Counted from the stretch's first letter, positions 7,295 to 16,443 are shown. The stretch is 64,000 nt of DNA from Bdellovibrionales bacterium RIFOXYC1_FULL_37_79 (GCA_001770015.1 MEQB01000001.1:1-64000); one strand, 5' to 3'. Translations and numbers: made by a program. The notes: generated by a model from the sequence alone, not told the origin.

Positions 7295-7490
7295 ATGAGA
7301 GATGATTTTTTTTTGCAAATCTGATGAAAAAAATTGGACTAAATTTTTATTAAAAAGAGATTCTGGCAAGCTAGTACTAATTGATCAAGAGATGTTTAAC
7401 CCTGATGAAGGTTCTTACAAAGTTCTAGGGGCGATCATGGCATCTAGAAATGGTGAAAAGAATTTTGCGGAAGGATTGATTTGGATATGA
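7295..7490 (+). pseudogene. small unknown gene with a shifted reading frame at a T9 run
   Basis: AAGGAG at 7284-7289 sits five bases before the ATG at 7295, but this frame ends after nine codons. The frame that continues to 7490 opens at an ATG at 7302, in the +1 frame and 12 bases from the Shine-Dalgarno. Removing one T from the nine-T run (7306-7314) would fuse MRDDFF to CKSDEKNWTKFLLKRDSG and give about 65 residues. So it is either a slippage-prone gene, a fresh mutation, or a gene really starting at 7302. I do not recognise the product. The DUF1016 gene starts 31 bases downstream and may share its transcript. Confidence 0.45.
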
Positions 7491-7521
7491 TAATTTTTAA
7501 GAAAATGGCAGGTAGTAAATA

Positions 7522-8634
7522 ATGAAATTTGATAAATTAATTTCCCAAATAGAAAAGATAAATAATGATCTACAACACAAAGCTGTTCAAAGTGTTAACC
7601 AGGCATTGACTATAAGAAATTGGATGATTGGTTATCATCTTTTTGTGTATGATCAGAAGGGACAGGATAGAGCAAAGTATGGTGATAATCTGCTTGTAAT
7701 TATTGCAAAACATTTTAGATCAAAAAATATTAAAGGTATTACCGAAAGAAGTTTACGAACTTTTCGGTCTTTTTATCGATGTTACCCTCAAATTCGGCAG
7801 ACACTGTCAGCCGAATTTAGATCTAGGCAAATTGCTCAAAAAACATTCTCGTTACCTTCAAAGCATTCTCCCAATATCAAAGAAATGCTCAATCATTTTT
7901 CATTTTCTCATTTTGCGGAACTGATAAAAATAGATGATCCTCTTGCAAGGGCTTTTTATGAAATTCAAGCCATTAAAGGTCGGTGGTCTGTAAGAGAGCT
8001 ATCGAGACAAATGGGTTCACTTCTCTATGAACGAACTGGTTTGTCAAAAAATAAAAAATCTCTTTTGTCTAAAATTGCTGCAGATGTCACTACAATTGAG
8101 GATTCTATTAGAGATCCTTATTTCTTAGAATTTACTGGATTGAAAGAGTGGCCAGAATATAACGAAAGTGATTTAGAATTGGCCCTTTTAAATCACATTC
8201 AAGATTTTCTTTTAGAACTTGGTAAGGGATTTTGTTTTGAGAGCAGGCAAAAGCGAATTACGATTAATAATGAACATGATCGAATTGATCTCGTTTTTTA
8301 TCATCGCATTCTTAAATGCCATGTTTTGATTGATCTTAAAAATAGATCTTTCTCTCATGCCGATGCTGGTCAAATGAATTTTTATCTAAATTATTTCAAA
8401 GATAACGAAATGAATGAAGGCGATAATCCTCCAATTGGTATTATTTTATGTACTTCAAAAGATTCGATTAAAGTTCAATACGCGATAGGTGGCCTTAATA
8501 ACAAATTATTTGTTTCGAGATATATGGTTGAATTACCTTCAGTTAAACAACTTGAAAATTTTATTAAAAAGGATGTTGAAAAAAACATAAAAAACATAAA
8601 AAAAACAAAGAAAATAACTGGTAAACAAAAATGA
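7522..8634 (+). CDS. DUF1016/YhcG-type PD-(D/E)XK nuclease
   Basis: The 370-residue protein has the two parts of the YhcG family: an N-terminal winged-helix-like DUF1016 domain (about 10-150; note AKYGDNLL and ITERSLRTFRSFY) and a C-terminal nuclease (about 190-350). The nuclease shows the PD-(D/E)XK pattern as DRID (253-256) followed by a strand ending IDLK (270-273), then the characteristic AGQMNFYLNYF helix and PPIGIILC. Such proteins are common in mobile and defence regions; their exact role is not settled. The stop overlaps the next start (ATGA, 8631-8634). Start and length look normal and I see no damage. Confidence 0.8.
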   Translation: MKFDKLISQIEKINNDLQHKAVQSVNQALTIRNWMIGYHLFVYDQKGQDRAKYGDNLLVIIAKHFRSKNIKGITERSLRTFRSFYRCYPQIRQTLSAEFRSRQIAQKTFSLPSKHSPNIKEMLNHFSFSHFAELIKIDDPLARAFYEIQAIKGRWSVRELSRQMGSLLYERTGLSKNKKSLLSKIAADVTTIEDSIRDPYFLEFTGLKEWPEYNESDLELALLNHIQDFLLELGKGFCFESRQKRITINNEHDRIDLVFYHRILKCHVLIDLKNRSFSHADAGQMNFYLNYFKDNEMNEGDNPPIGIILCTSKDSIKVQYAIGGLNNKLFVSRYMVELPSVKQLENFIKKDVEKNIKNIKKTKKITGKQK

Positions 8635-10054
8635 AATTGAATGTTTTAATGATCGCAACTTTTAGTTTTTTAATTGGATGCTCTACTTCAGAAGAAAAGC
8701 AATCACGAACACCGCTAGAGCGAGATCATTTTGAACAAATTGCGGCTTCACCATCACAAGGTTTCTATTACCCTTACTTACTATTTGTTCCTTTAACTGC
8801 TTCATTAAAGAAAACAGCTCATTTGCTTGTAGAACCAAATAATACAGGAAGTTCAACGGATGATTTCAAGGAGCATGTTAATAGTGCTATACAATTAACA
8901 ACAAAATCATATGTAAATCGAATGGCCCGTTTTATCTCTTCACCTCTTCTTGTGCCTATATTTCCTAGAAGCAATCAATTTCCCTTGATGTATACTCATT
9001 CATTGGATCGAGATACGTTATTAACTCAAGAGAAGGATTTACAAAGATTAGATCTCCAGCTTATTGCAATGAGATTGATAATGCAAAAAAGAGATTAAAT
9101 AGTTTGGGGATAAATGTAGCGGAAAAAATCTTACTTGATGGGTTTTCAGCATCTGGAAAGTTTGTTAATCGCTTTGTCATTTTGCATCCTGAACGAGTAC
9201 AAGCCGCAGTTTCTGGCGGTGTTAATGGAATGGCGACTCTACCATTAAAAGAAATTGGTGGTGAGAAACTTATTTTCCCTGTGGGCGTTGGAGATGTCAC
9301 AAGCATTACTGGCAATGAATTTAGGTTAAACGAATATTTAAAAGTTCCACAATTCATTTATATGGGAGATTGGGATAGGAATGATACATTGCCTTATCCA
9401 GAAGCATTTTCAGAAATCGAAGTTGAATTAATAAAAAAATATCTTGGAAAAGAAATGATGCCTGATCGCTGGACAAAAACGCAGGAGTTCATAAGTCAGC
9501 TTGCTTCTAACATTCAAACAGCGACATATCATTCAACCGAACATACTGTAAAAAATGAAATGCTGTATGACATAGTGAATTTTTTTGCTCTCAATACACA
9601 AAGATCATCGACAACCTTAAAAAGAATTAACCCATATCAATATCCTAAACAAGAACTTCCGATGCTTCAAAAAGTTACTGTTGAACATCTGTTTTGGATG
9701 GGTGATCCCAATATTCCTGAATTTGCTCGTAGCGGAACGCAAGATGCTCGTTTGTTTTTATCAATAAAAGAGTGGATTAAAGAAAGAGATCATCAACAAT
9801 TAAAGGAGTTCATAGGCCATGCTGGATTTAATTTTGAAGTCCTTGATCAAAAAGGAAAGATCGTTTTTTTGATTAATGAAAACAATTTTGCTGGAACAGT
9901 GAGTGATGATTCATTTAGAGCATTTGTTATTAAATTTACCCCCAGTCAACTTTCTAGAATAAAAAAGGGTCAAGTGTACAGATTGCAACCACTTAAGACA
10001 AATGAACTGAATCAATGGGAAATATCTAATAAATTGCGGTTTATGCAAAAATAA
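8631..10054 (+). pseudogene. frameshifted lipoprotein of alpha/beta-hydrolase type
   Basis: The first frame (8631-9098) opens with a lipoprotein signal (FSFLIGC) and runs to RLDLQLIAM. The +1-shifted frame then continues EIDNAKKRL into NSLGINVAEKILLDG and the motif GFSASG, then HPERVQAAVSGGVNG, to 10054. The second frame stays open upstream of its own TTG, so the two halves are one protein (about 470 residues) split by an indel at about 9068-9076. GFSASG resembles the nucleophile elbow GxSxG of alpha/beta hydrolases, so the Ser lies in the second part. Either the gene is dead or the sequence has an error there. It overlaps the DUF1016 gene by 4 bp. Confidence 0.7.
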
Positions 10055-10078
10055 AAAATGAGGGAAAAATAGGCAAAA

Positions 10079-10109
10079 AAAAAGCTGTCACAGTGGAGGA
10101 CAGCTTTTT
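10079..10109. terminator. bidirectional intrinsic terminator
   Basis: AAAAAGCTGTC (10079-10089) and GACAGCTTTTT (10099-10109) form a perfect 11-bp stem with a nine-base loop, ending in T-runs on both strands. It closes the lipoprotein gene on the plus strand and the tRNA-Asp transcript on the minus strand. Confidence 0.85.
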
Positions 10110-10124
10110 GGATTCTAAATTAAA

Positions 10125-10201
10125 TGGCGGGAGCGACGAGACTCGAACTCGCGGCCTTCTGCGTGACAGGCAGACGTTATAACCAACTTAACTACGCCCC
10201 C
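10125..10201 (-). tRNA. tRNA-Asp (GTC)
   Basis: On the minus strand the 77 bases fold as a full cloverleaf: the GGGGGCG acceptor pairs with CGCTCCC (one G-U), the anticodon stem-loop is CTGCCTGTCACGCAG with GTC in the loop centre, the T arm is GAGTTCGAGTCTC, and CCA is encoded. The 3' end points at the accessory region (1-10124), the usual geometry for an island at a tRNA gene. The terminator at 10079-10109 follows 15 bases downstream. Confidence 0.95.
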
Positions 10202-10271
10202 GCTGGTATATCCATTGAATATATTGGGGAATCTAATTTTAGTCAAGGTTAATTTATCGAATAAATTGAAG

Positions 10272-11081
10272 TTATAGGGTACTGGTAAAAAAGGAAATCG
10301 CAACGACAAGTAGCATAATTGCAAAACAGCGTTTGCTCCAAGCAGGGTTGGTTTTTTGGCTAATTTTTATGCCGGCAAAAGAGGTGAATAAAGCAAAAAA
10401 AGCAATTAAAAATACCAGATTTAAATTAATTGGACCTATTTGTAAAACCTGCAGGCCAAAATCAATTGGTTGGTAAGTTTTTCCATCAAATAAATAGAAA
10501 ACTGTTCCAAGAAGTACTCCAAATAAAACTATGATGTTGGCATTGACGGGAATTATTCGGTAGGGGATTTTGATCAGATGAATGAAGAGGGGAATAACTA
10601 AAATCCCGCCACCAATTCCGGTAGTGGTAGAAATGATTCCTGCCATAAAAAAACAGACAGCGGTCACAAGCCATTTCATTTTTCCTAGATTTAAGGCCTT
10701 GTCGGTGGGTAATTCCGCAGGAGATGACTTAAAAAATGTAAAAATTGACGAAGCCATCAGCACGAAAGAGAAAAGTCTTTTGAGTTGGATTGCTGGGAGG
10801 GCCGCAGTGACTTTGGTTCCCCAAAAAACACCTATTAACATGATGATCGTAAGCGGAATAATGATTTTATATTGGGGGTAAAGTCCTTTTTTTTGGTAAA
10901 TAAATATATTCACAAAATTGTTAAGCGAAATAACTGCAAGAGAGGTTGAAATGACGGTTTCAGGCGCCAGGGAAGGAAAAATGGTGTAAAGCACAGGGAC
11001 AATTATGACACCTCCACCTATGCCAAAATAGGTGGAGACAAGTCCTACCAGGAAACCGGTAAATATGATAATGACTAACAT
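10272..11081 (-). CDS. TauE/SafE (TSUP) family membrane permease
   Basis: The 269-residue protein is almost wholly hydrophobic, with about eight membrane segments in two related halves. Each half begins with the TSUP signature: GLVSTYFGIGGGVIIVP near residue 12 and ISTTTGIGGGILVIPL near 150. Members move small organosulfur or sulfite anions across the inner membrane; the substrate cannot be told from sequence. It is divergent from the SDR gene at 11237 and followed by tRNA-Asp on the same strand. The ATG at 11081 has only a weak Shine-Dalgarno. Confidence 0.8.
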   Translation of the reverse strand: MLVIIIFTGFLVGLVSTYFGIGGGVIIVPVLYTIFPSLAPETVISTSLAVISLNNFVNIFIYQKKGLYPQYKIIIPLTIIMLIGVFWGTKVTAALPAIQLKRLFSFVLMASSIFTFFKSSPAELPTDKALNLGKMKWLVTAVCFFMAGIISTTTGIGGGILVIPLFIHLIKIPYRIIPVNANIIVLFGVLLGTVFYLFDGKTYQPIDFGLQVLQIGPINLNLVFLIAFFALFTSFAGIKISQKTNPAWSKRCFAIMLLVVAISFFTSTL

Positions 11082-11236
11082 AGAGTGGAATCATACAAAA
11101 TATCAGTAATTTTGTCTTAAGGATTCGCTGAAAGCTGGGGATTTTTATTATTTTCAGCATTCTTATCCTAACTTGGTTGATAAGCGGTATTTATCTTAGT
11201 AAAATAAAACTTGTTTTCGATGAATAGATTTTAATT

Positions 11237-11986
11237 ATGGACAAAAAGCACATTTTTATTACAGGTGGAACTAGCGGGATAGGATTATCTTTGGCGGAAG
11301 CTTATTTAAAAGAAGGGCATCATGTAGGAATTTGTGGAAGGGACTTAAGTAAAATTCCTGAGTACATGAAGGATCAATATCCTTTTATGCATGCTTATGA
11401 ATTGGATATTACTGACCGAAACAAGGTAAATGAAATCATCATTAATTTTTCCAAGGGACGGCTTGATTTGGTCATTGCCAATGCGGGGATTGCTAGCTTT
11501 AAAGGAAATGAGATTCCTGATTTTGATAATGTTTTTGGGGTGATCAATACTAACGTGTTGGGGGTTATGAGTACCATTGAAGCCTCACTTAAGGTGATGC
11601 TTCCTAACCATCATGGACACATTGTGGTGATGTCTTCTGTGGCCGGGGAAATAGGGTTACCAAGGGTGGGACAATACAGTGCCTCTAAGGCTGCTGTGAC
11701 AAAATATTGTGAGGCTTTGGCAATTGATTTAAAAAAATACAATATCACTATCAGCACTATATTACCTGGGTTTATTGATACACCACTAACGAAGGTTAAT
11801 ACGCATTATATGCCCTTTTTAATGAGTAGTGAAAAGGCCACTAGACTGATCAAAAAAAGTATTGATAATAAAAAAATCAGATATGTCTTTCCTCTTAGAA
11901 TGAAATGTTTGGTTTATGTTCTGTCGATAATGCCTAGGGGAATGTACCGTCAACTGATGAGATTAGTAACCCCCACACTTGCATGA
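11237..11986 (+). CDS. short-chain dehydrogenase/reductase
   Basis: The 249-residue protein has the classical SDR plan: the cofactor loop TGGTSGIG at residues 10-17, NAG near 83-85, catalytic Ser in VMSSVAGEIG and YSASK (Tyr/Lys) near 153-157, then PGFIDTPL. CGRD after strand 2 suggests NADP preference (inference). The C-terminal 30 residues are hydrophobic and basic, as in membrane-linked SDRs such as ketosphinganine reductases. The stop overlaps the next gene by 4 bp, starting a tight run of six genes (11237-15095). Confidence 0.8.
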   Translation: MDKKHIFITGGTSGIGLSLAEAYLKEGHHVGICGRDLSKIPEYMKDQYPFMHAYELDITDRNKVNEIIINFSKGRLDLVIANAGIASFKGNEIPDFDNVFGVINTNVLGVMSTIEASLKVMLPNHHGHIVVMSSVAGEIGLPRVGQYSASKAAVTKYCEALAIDLKKYNITISTILPGFIDTPLTKVNTHYMPFLMSSEKATRLIKKSIDNKKIRYVFPLRMKCLVYVLSIMPRGMYRQLMRLVTPTLA

Positions 11987-12783
11987 ATACCAAAGATTAC
12001 GACGATTTGATATTGGGACACTATAAAAAAATTGCAGCTAATTTTAAGGATTTGTCCACTTCCTCCATGGAAGATAGATATGTGCGTGATAAAGAAATTG
12101 AATTCATTCAAGCCGAACTCAAGCGAGAACGCTCATTAAGACAAAAAGATTTAAGGGTGCTGGATGTTGGTTGTGGCAATGGCTATACGCTAAGTGAAAT
12201 AAAAAAAAACTTTCCTGCTTTTAAGCTTTTTGGTGTGGAATTTACCCCTGAACTTTTGGAGATAGCCATATCCAGAAACCTCACGGATGTTGAAATTTTC
12301 CATAAGGATGTCAGAACGGCTGATTTTTTTCTTGAAGAAGTGGATGTGGCCATTACCGAGAGAGTGATTATTAATATCTTACACAAGAAAGACCAGGAAA
12401 CCGCCATTATTAATATTGCCGCAAAATTAAAAACTGGTGGCCTTTATATCATGATCGAGAGTTTTAAAGAGCCGTTGGTGGAACTTAATCTGGCCAGAGA
12501 TGAAATGTCGCTTACACCCATTGCAGAGTCTTATCAAAATATTTATTTGAATGAGTATTTTGTGGGGAGAATTAAAAAATATGGATTGGAAGAAATAAAT
12601 CCGGTTATGCCTTCTAATTACTTGTCCAGCCACTTTTTTAATTCCAGGATTATACATAATGCCATTAGACCGGAAGGCGGTAAAGTCAAACACACTCGGT
12701 TGGTAGGCTTTTTGGATCAGGCATTTCCTCCCGCTATTGGCAATTATTCCCCCATACTCTTTAGAGTTTTTAGGAAAGTGTGA
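11983..12783 (+). CDS. class I SAM-dependent methyltransferase
   Basis: The 266 residues show motif I as VLDVGCGNGYTL (about 55-66), an acidic residue ending strand 2 (FGVEFTPEL), and motif IV near VDVAITERVI. This is the Rossmann-type methyltransferase fold. The acceptor is unknown. Coupling to an SDR upstream (4-bp overlap) and a nitronate monooxygenase-like flavoprotein downstream suggests a small-molecule or lipid modification route, but I cannot name the product. Confidence 0.75.
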   Translation: MNTKDYDDLILGHYKKIAANFKDLSTSSMEDRYVRDKEIEFIQAELKRERSLRQKDLRVLDVGCGNGYTLSEIKKNFPAFKLFGVEFTPELLEIAISRNLTDVEIFHKDVRTADFFLEEVDVAITERVIINILHKKDQETAIINIAAKLKTGGLYIMIESFKEPLVELNLARDEMSLTPIAESYQNIYLNEYFVGRIKKYGLEEINPVMPSNYLSSHFFNSRIIHNAIRPEGGKVKHTRLVGFLDQAFPPAIGNYSPILFRVFRKV

Positions 12784-12787
12784 AAAA

Positions 12788-13726
12788 ATGATGGAACTTA
12801 AAAAACTGCTCAATATTAAATACTCCGTAATAATGGCCCCCATGTTTTTGGTGACCAATCTAAAAATGATGATGGAAGCAGACAAATGCGGGATATCTGG
12901 TTGTATCCCCGCCCTTAATTTCAGAAATATTTCAGATTTTAAAAATGCGCTGAAGGAATTAAAAGAAAAGTGTCATCATGCCTTTGGCGTGAATGTTATC
13001 GTGAATAAATCGAATTTTTTTTTGAAAGAACAGATGAAGTGGATTTTAGAATATCAAGTCCCCTATATTACAACTTCTCTGGGGTCTCCCAAAAATATTA
13101 TTTTAGAATGTAAGAAGAATAAGATTTTAGTTTTTAGTGATGTGGTGGATGAAATTCATGCTAAAAAAGTGCAGGATCTGGGAGGGGATGCCCTGATTGC
13201 GGTCAACAATCAAGCCGGTGGACATTTGGGGCAATATAGTGCCAGGGAGTTAATTTTAAAATTAAAAAATGTGGTGAGAATTCCTATTATTTCAGCAGGT
13301 GGAGTTGCCACCAAGGCTGGTTTCGATGAAATCATGAGTCTGGGGGCAGATGGAATTTGCGTTGGGTCGCCTTTTATTGCTTGCACGGAATCGGATGTGA
13401 GTACTAGCTATAAAAATGCCTGTGTCAATTTTGGTGCGAAGGATATTGTGGTAACTAATAAAATTTCCGGTACCCCTTGCACAGTTATCAAAACTCCATA
13501 TGTAGAAAAAATCGGAACCCAACAAAATTGTGTAGAAGCTTTTTTAAATAGTAATAAAAGACTAAAAAAAATTGCCAAATTCTTTATCACTTATAAGGGG
13601 TTTAGCTTGCTCAAAAAAGCGGCTTTTGGAGCTAATTATAAACAAGTGTGGGTTGCTGGAAAATCGATTGAATATGTGGATAAGATAAGACCGCTCAGGG
13701 AAATTGTTGAGCGATTAACTAAATAG
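12788..13726 (+). CDS. nitronate monooxygenase-like FMN protein (NMO/FabK family)
   Basis: The start at 12788 is preferred to an upstream ATG at 12737 because homology-like sequence begins at LLNIKYSVIMAPM. The 312-residue TIM barrel has the family marks: APM at the first strand, AVNNQAGGHLG with the His used as base in nitronate monooxygenases, and the FMN phosphate site ISAGGVAT then LGADGICVGSPF. Relatives are FabK-type enoyl reductases and propionate-3-nitronate oxidases, and this could be either. It lies four bases after the methyltransferase gene. Confidence 0.75.
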   Translation: MMELKKLLNIKYSVIMAPMFLVTNLKMMMEADKCGISGCIPALNFRNISDFKNALKELKEKCHHAFGVNVIVNKSNFFLKEQMKWILEYQVPYITTSLGSPKNIILECKKNKILVFSDVVDEIHAKKVQDLGGDALIAVNNQAGGHLGQYSARELILKLKNVVRIPIISAGGVATKAGFDEIMSLGADGICVGSPFIACTESDVSTSYKNACVNFGAKDIVVTNKISGTPCTVIKTPYVEKIGTQQNCVEAFLNSNKRLKKIAKFFITYKGFSLLKKAAFGANYKQVWVAGKSIEYVDKIRPLREIVERLTK

Positions 13727-13744
13727 TTTTTTTCGGGAGAAAAA

Positions 13745-14218
13745 ATGAAGAAAGTTATATTTGTGTGTATGGGAAATATTTGTAGATCGCCGGCAGCAGA
13801 AGGGGTTATGCAAAAAATGATTCTTGACCAGCAACTGGCCGAAAAGATTTATGTCGATTCAGCCGGAACCATTGGTTACCATGCGGGAGAGAAGGCCGAT
13901 GCCCGAATGATTAAGCATGCTAAAAAAAGAGGTTATGATTTGTTGAGTATTTCCAGACAATTTGACCCAAGTTGTGATTTTACGGAATTTGATTTCATTA
14001 TCGCTATGGATAATAAAAACTTGGCTGATTTGAAAGCAATGGATGAGTCCGGCCAATATGCTCATAAAATTTATAAAATGACTGATTTTTGTGAAAAGAT
14101 GAAGGTGGATATTGTGCCTGATCCTTACTACGGTGGAGACCAAGGTTTTGAAACCGTGCTTGATATTGTGGAGGATGGATGTCAGGGGCTACTGAAAAAG
14201 ATTAATGAAAATTTATGA
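13745..14218 (+). CDS. low-molecular-weight protein tyrosine phosphatase
   Basis: The 157 residues carry the P-loop CMGNICRS (Cys8, Arg14, Ser15) and the general acid in DPYYGG, both complete, so it should be active. Length is standard. In bacteria such enzymes often dephosphorylate tyrosine kinases of polysaccharide export, but none is nearby. GGGAG precedes the ATG, and the stop overlaps greB by 4 bp. Confidence 0.88.
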   Translation: MKKVIFVCMGNICRSPAAEGVMQKMILDQQLAEKIYVDSAGTIGYHAGEKADARMIKHAKKRGYDLLSISRQFDPSCDFTEFDFIIAMDNKNLADLKAMDESGQYAHKIYKMTDFCEKMKVDIVPDPYYGGDQGFETVLDIVEDGCQGLLKKINENL

Positions 14219-14721
14219 ATTCAAAGGAAAAAAACTATATAACTCCGATGGGGCTAAAAAAATTGGAGGATGAACTTGCCTGGTTTTTAAAGGTAGAGCG
14301 TCCTCAAATTTGCAATATGGTTTCATGGGCAGCTTCGTTGGGGGATAGATCAGAAAATGCGGATTATATTTACGGTAAGAAAAGATTGAGAGAAATTGAT
14401 TCAAAAATTCGTTTTCTTTCCAAACTGATTGATGATGCTGAAATGATTGATCCAGAGAAGATTAAGAGCGATATCGTGCAATTTGGGGCAACGGTAAAAG
14501 TGGTGGATGAAAATAAACGGCCTAAAACTTTTTCTATTGTGGGGATGAATGAAACGAACTCCAGTAAAAACTTTATCAGCTGGAAATCTCCCATTGGAAG
14601 AGCTCTGCTTGGGAAACAAGTGGGCGATGAAGTTTTGATTCAAACTCCCAAAGGTGAAATAGAATATACAATTTTACAGGTGCAATATCTAAAGCTTGAG
14701 ATGGGAGAATTCCAATGTTAG
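14215..14721 (+). CDS. greB: transcription elongation factor GreB
   Basis: The 168 residues have the N-terminal coiled coil whose tip GDRSENADY holds the acidic residues that reach the polymerase active site, then the GreB-type sequence YGKKRLREIDSKIRFLSK, and a C-terminal FKBP-like domain ending PKGEIEYTI. It rescues backtracked RNA polymerase by stimulating transcript cleavage. The GreB-like linker favours greB over greA. It overlaps both neighbours, so it is coupled with the phosphatase and DUF6165 genes. Confidence 0.85.
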   Translation: MNSKEKNYITPMGLKKLEDELAWFLKVERPQICNMVSWAASLGDRSENADYIYGKKRLREIDSKIRFLSKLIDDAEMIDPEKIKSDIVQFGATVKVVDENKRPKTFSIVGMNETNSSKNFISWKSPIGRALLGKQVGDEVLIQTPKGEIEYTILQVQYLKLEMGEFQC

Positions 14722-15095
14722 TTGAATGCCAAATTTCGCTGGGAGAACTGGTGGATAAAATTTCGATTCTTAGAATAAAACTTCAATTTATCAAAGATCA
14801 GGAGTTATTGGCGCATGTTAAATTAGAAGATCAGACATTGACCCAGTGTTTGAATAAATTTAATCTCGCCGGGATTGATGAACACCTTCTTTGGTTAATA
14901 GATATCAATACTCGTTTGTGGAAGATAGAGGATGAGCTCAGAGAAAAAGAAAAAAAACAGGAGTTTGGCGATAAGTTTATCCATTTGGCAAGACAGGTGT
15001 ATAAAATTAATGATGAAAGATTCAAAATGAAGAACATGATTAACCAAAATTTTGGTTCAATTATTAAAGAAGTTAAATCTTATAAAGAATATTAA
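14715..15095 (+). CDS. DUF6165-like small protein
   Basis: The 126-residue protein begins VECQISLGELVDKISILRIK and is otherwise helical and highly charged, the pattern I associate with the DUF6165 family (unknown function, often near glycan or sugar genes). It overlaps greB by 7 bp and closes the run. It has no signal peptide or membrane segment. The family call rests on the N-terminal pattern only. Confidence 0.55.
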   Translation: MLVECQISLGELVDKISILRIKLQFIKDQELLAHVKLEDQTLTQCLNKFNLAGIDEHLLWLIDINTRLWKIEDELREKEKKQEFGDKFIHLARQVYKINDERFKMKNMINQNFGSIIKEVKSYKEY

Positions 15096-15166
15096 AATTA
15101 AATCATAACTTGTAATCTCTGTAAGCATTTGATACTTTTTGGTGATTACTTTAATGGAGAATTGAA

Positions 15167-15970
15167 ATGACCAACACCGCCGAATTAAGTGTCGATCGAA
15201 AATATAAAATGTATGAAGAGTCTGTTCAAAATCCTGAATGTGATATTGATTTTGTCATCAACGAATATAAAAAATGCTTTGGTCGTATTCCCCACACCCT
15301 TCGAGAGGATTTTGCCGGAACTGGTTTTATGGCCTGCGAATGGGTCAAACGAAGTAAGGATAATTATGCATGGGCCATCGATTTGGATAGCGAGCCAATA
15401 TCATACGGACTTAAAAATCATTACGTTACTTTGAATTCAGAAGAGCAAAATAGAATGAAATATCTTGAGTCTAATGTTTTGAGTGATCTGGGTTTTAAAG
15501 TAGATGCGGTCGTGGCCTTTAATTTTAGTTATTATATATTTAAAAAGCGACAAGAACTTTTGGAGTATTTTTCAAAAGTATTTAATGCGCTTAATGAGCA
15601 AGGCATGTTTTTTTTGGATTTGTTTGGAGGTACCGAAGCGTATGCTCCTCAAATTGAAGAAACCGAACATGAAAGTTTTTCATATTTTTGGGACCTAGAA
15701 ATGTTTAACCCGCTCAATAGCGAGTGTCTCTATTATATTCACTTTGAAGATCATAAGGAAGGAGTCCGATATAATAAGGTTTTTACTTATGACTGGAGAA
15801 TGTGGACTCCCAGAGAGTTGATGGAAGTGTTGGAGGAAGCCGGTTTCAAGGAAGTTAAGACTTATTGGGAAGGGGAAGACGGACAGGGGGGAGGAGATGG
15901 TAATTTCTTTGAAACCCAGATGGCTTCGGGGTGTAACTCATGGGTTACTTATCTTGTGGCAGTTAAATAA
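15167..15970 (+). CDS. class I SAM-dependent methyltransferase
   Basis: The 267 residues include motif I in the divergent form REDFAGTGFMACEW (about 46-59), AIDLDSEPI as motif II and VVAFNFSYY as motif IV. The C-terminal half has EALEEAGF-like sequence (VLEEAGFKEVKTYW), as in small-molecule methyltransferases. The substrate is unknown. GGAG lies eight bases before the ATG. It stands alone and converges with the gene at 15976. Confidence 0.72.
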   Translation: MTNTAELSVDRKYKMYEESVQNPECDIDFVINEYKKCFGRIPHTLREDFAGTGFMACEWVKRSKDNYAWAIDLDSEPISYGLKNHYVTLNSEEQNRMKYLESNVLSDLGFKVDAVVAFNFSYYIFKKRQELLEYFSKVFNALNEQGMFFLDLFGGTEAYAPQIEETEHESFSYFWDLEMFNPLNSECLYYIHFEDHKEGVRYNKVFTYDWRMWTPRELMEVLEEAGFKEVKTYWEGEDGQGGGDGNFFETQMASGCNSWVTYLVAVK

Positions 15971-15975
15971 TTTTT

Positions 15976-16443
15976 TTATTCACTGATATTAAAAAACTCT
16001 ATCGGATGATTGTGAAAGCATTTTTTAATTAAGCTGGAGAGTTGGTTTTGTTTGTTTTGGATAACCACTATGTGATCATACTCAGTAGTGCAAACTTTGT
16101 TGAGAGTACTGGTAATTTCGCTGATGCTATCTGCTTGCTTGGTGTGAAGGTTTACTTGAACAATAAAGAAAGGATGGGAGAAGGATGTGGTGGCAATTAA
16201 ACATTTCAGGTCACCGTTATGTTGATTATCAGGTATCTCTTTTAAATTGATTAGGTGCTTGGTGAGTAGCCCATCAACATAGTAATCCAGTTCGTTAAAT
16301 GGAAATGGTTTCTCATGCAGGGTGGTTTCAGTTATCCATAAAACGCAGATGACCTTGGGAGAGAGTAATTGCTGAAGTTTATCGGAGACCTCTTTTGATT
16401 TAATTGCTAAACTCCGTGTTAAGTATGGAATCCAAAATTCCAT
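15976..16443 (-). CDS. hypothetical protein downstream of nusB
   Basis: I do not recognise this protein of about 155 residues. It has a basic amphipathic start, mixed alpha/beta composition, strand-like VICVLWITET and HIVVIQN, and no signal peptide. The annotated ATG (16443) and an earlier one (16473) both lie inside nusB, an overlap of 44-74 bp in another frame. Translation may instead begin near the nusB stop, where GGAG precedes an ATT, so the N-terminus is unsure. It appears to be third in a leftward nrdR-nusB transcript. Confidence 0.5.
   Translation of the reverse strand: MEFWIPYLTRSLAIKSKEVSDKLQQLLSPKVICVLWITETTLHEKPFPFNELDYYVDGLLTKHLINLKEIPDNQHNGDLKCLIATTSFSHPFFIVQVNLHTKQADSISEITSTLNKVCTTEYDHIVVIQNKQNQLSSLIKKCFHNHPIEFFNISE

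Noticed and set aside
12427-12885. 152-codon minus-strand frame across the methyltransferase end
   Set aside because: No Shine-Dalgarno, no domain, and it lies antisense to two genes with clear motifs.
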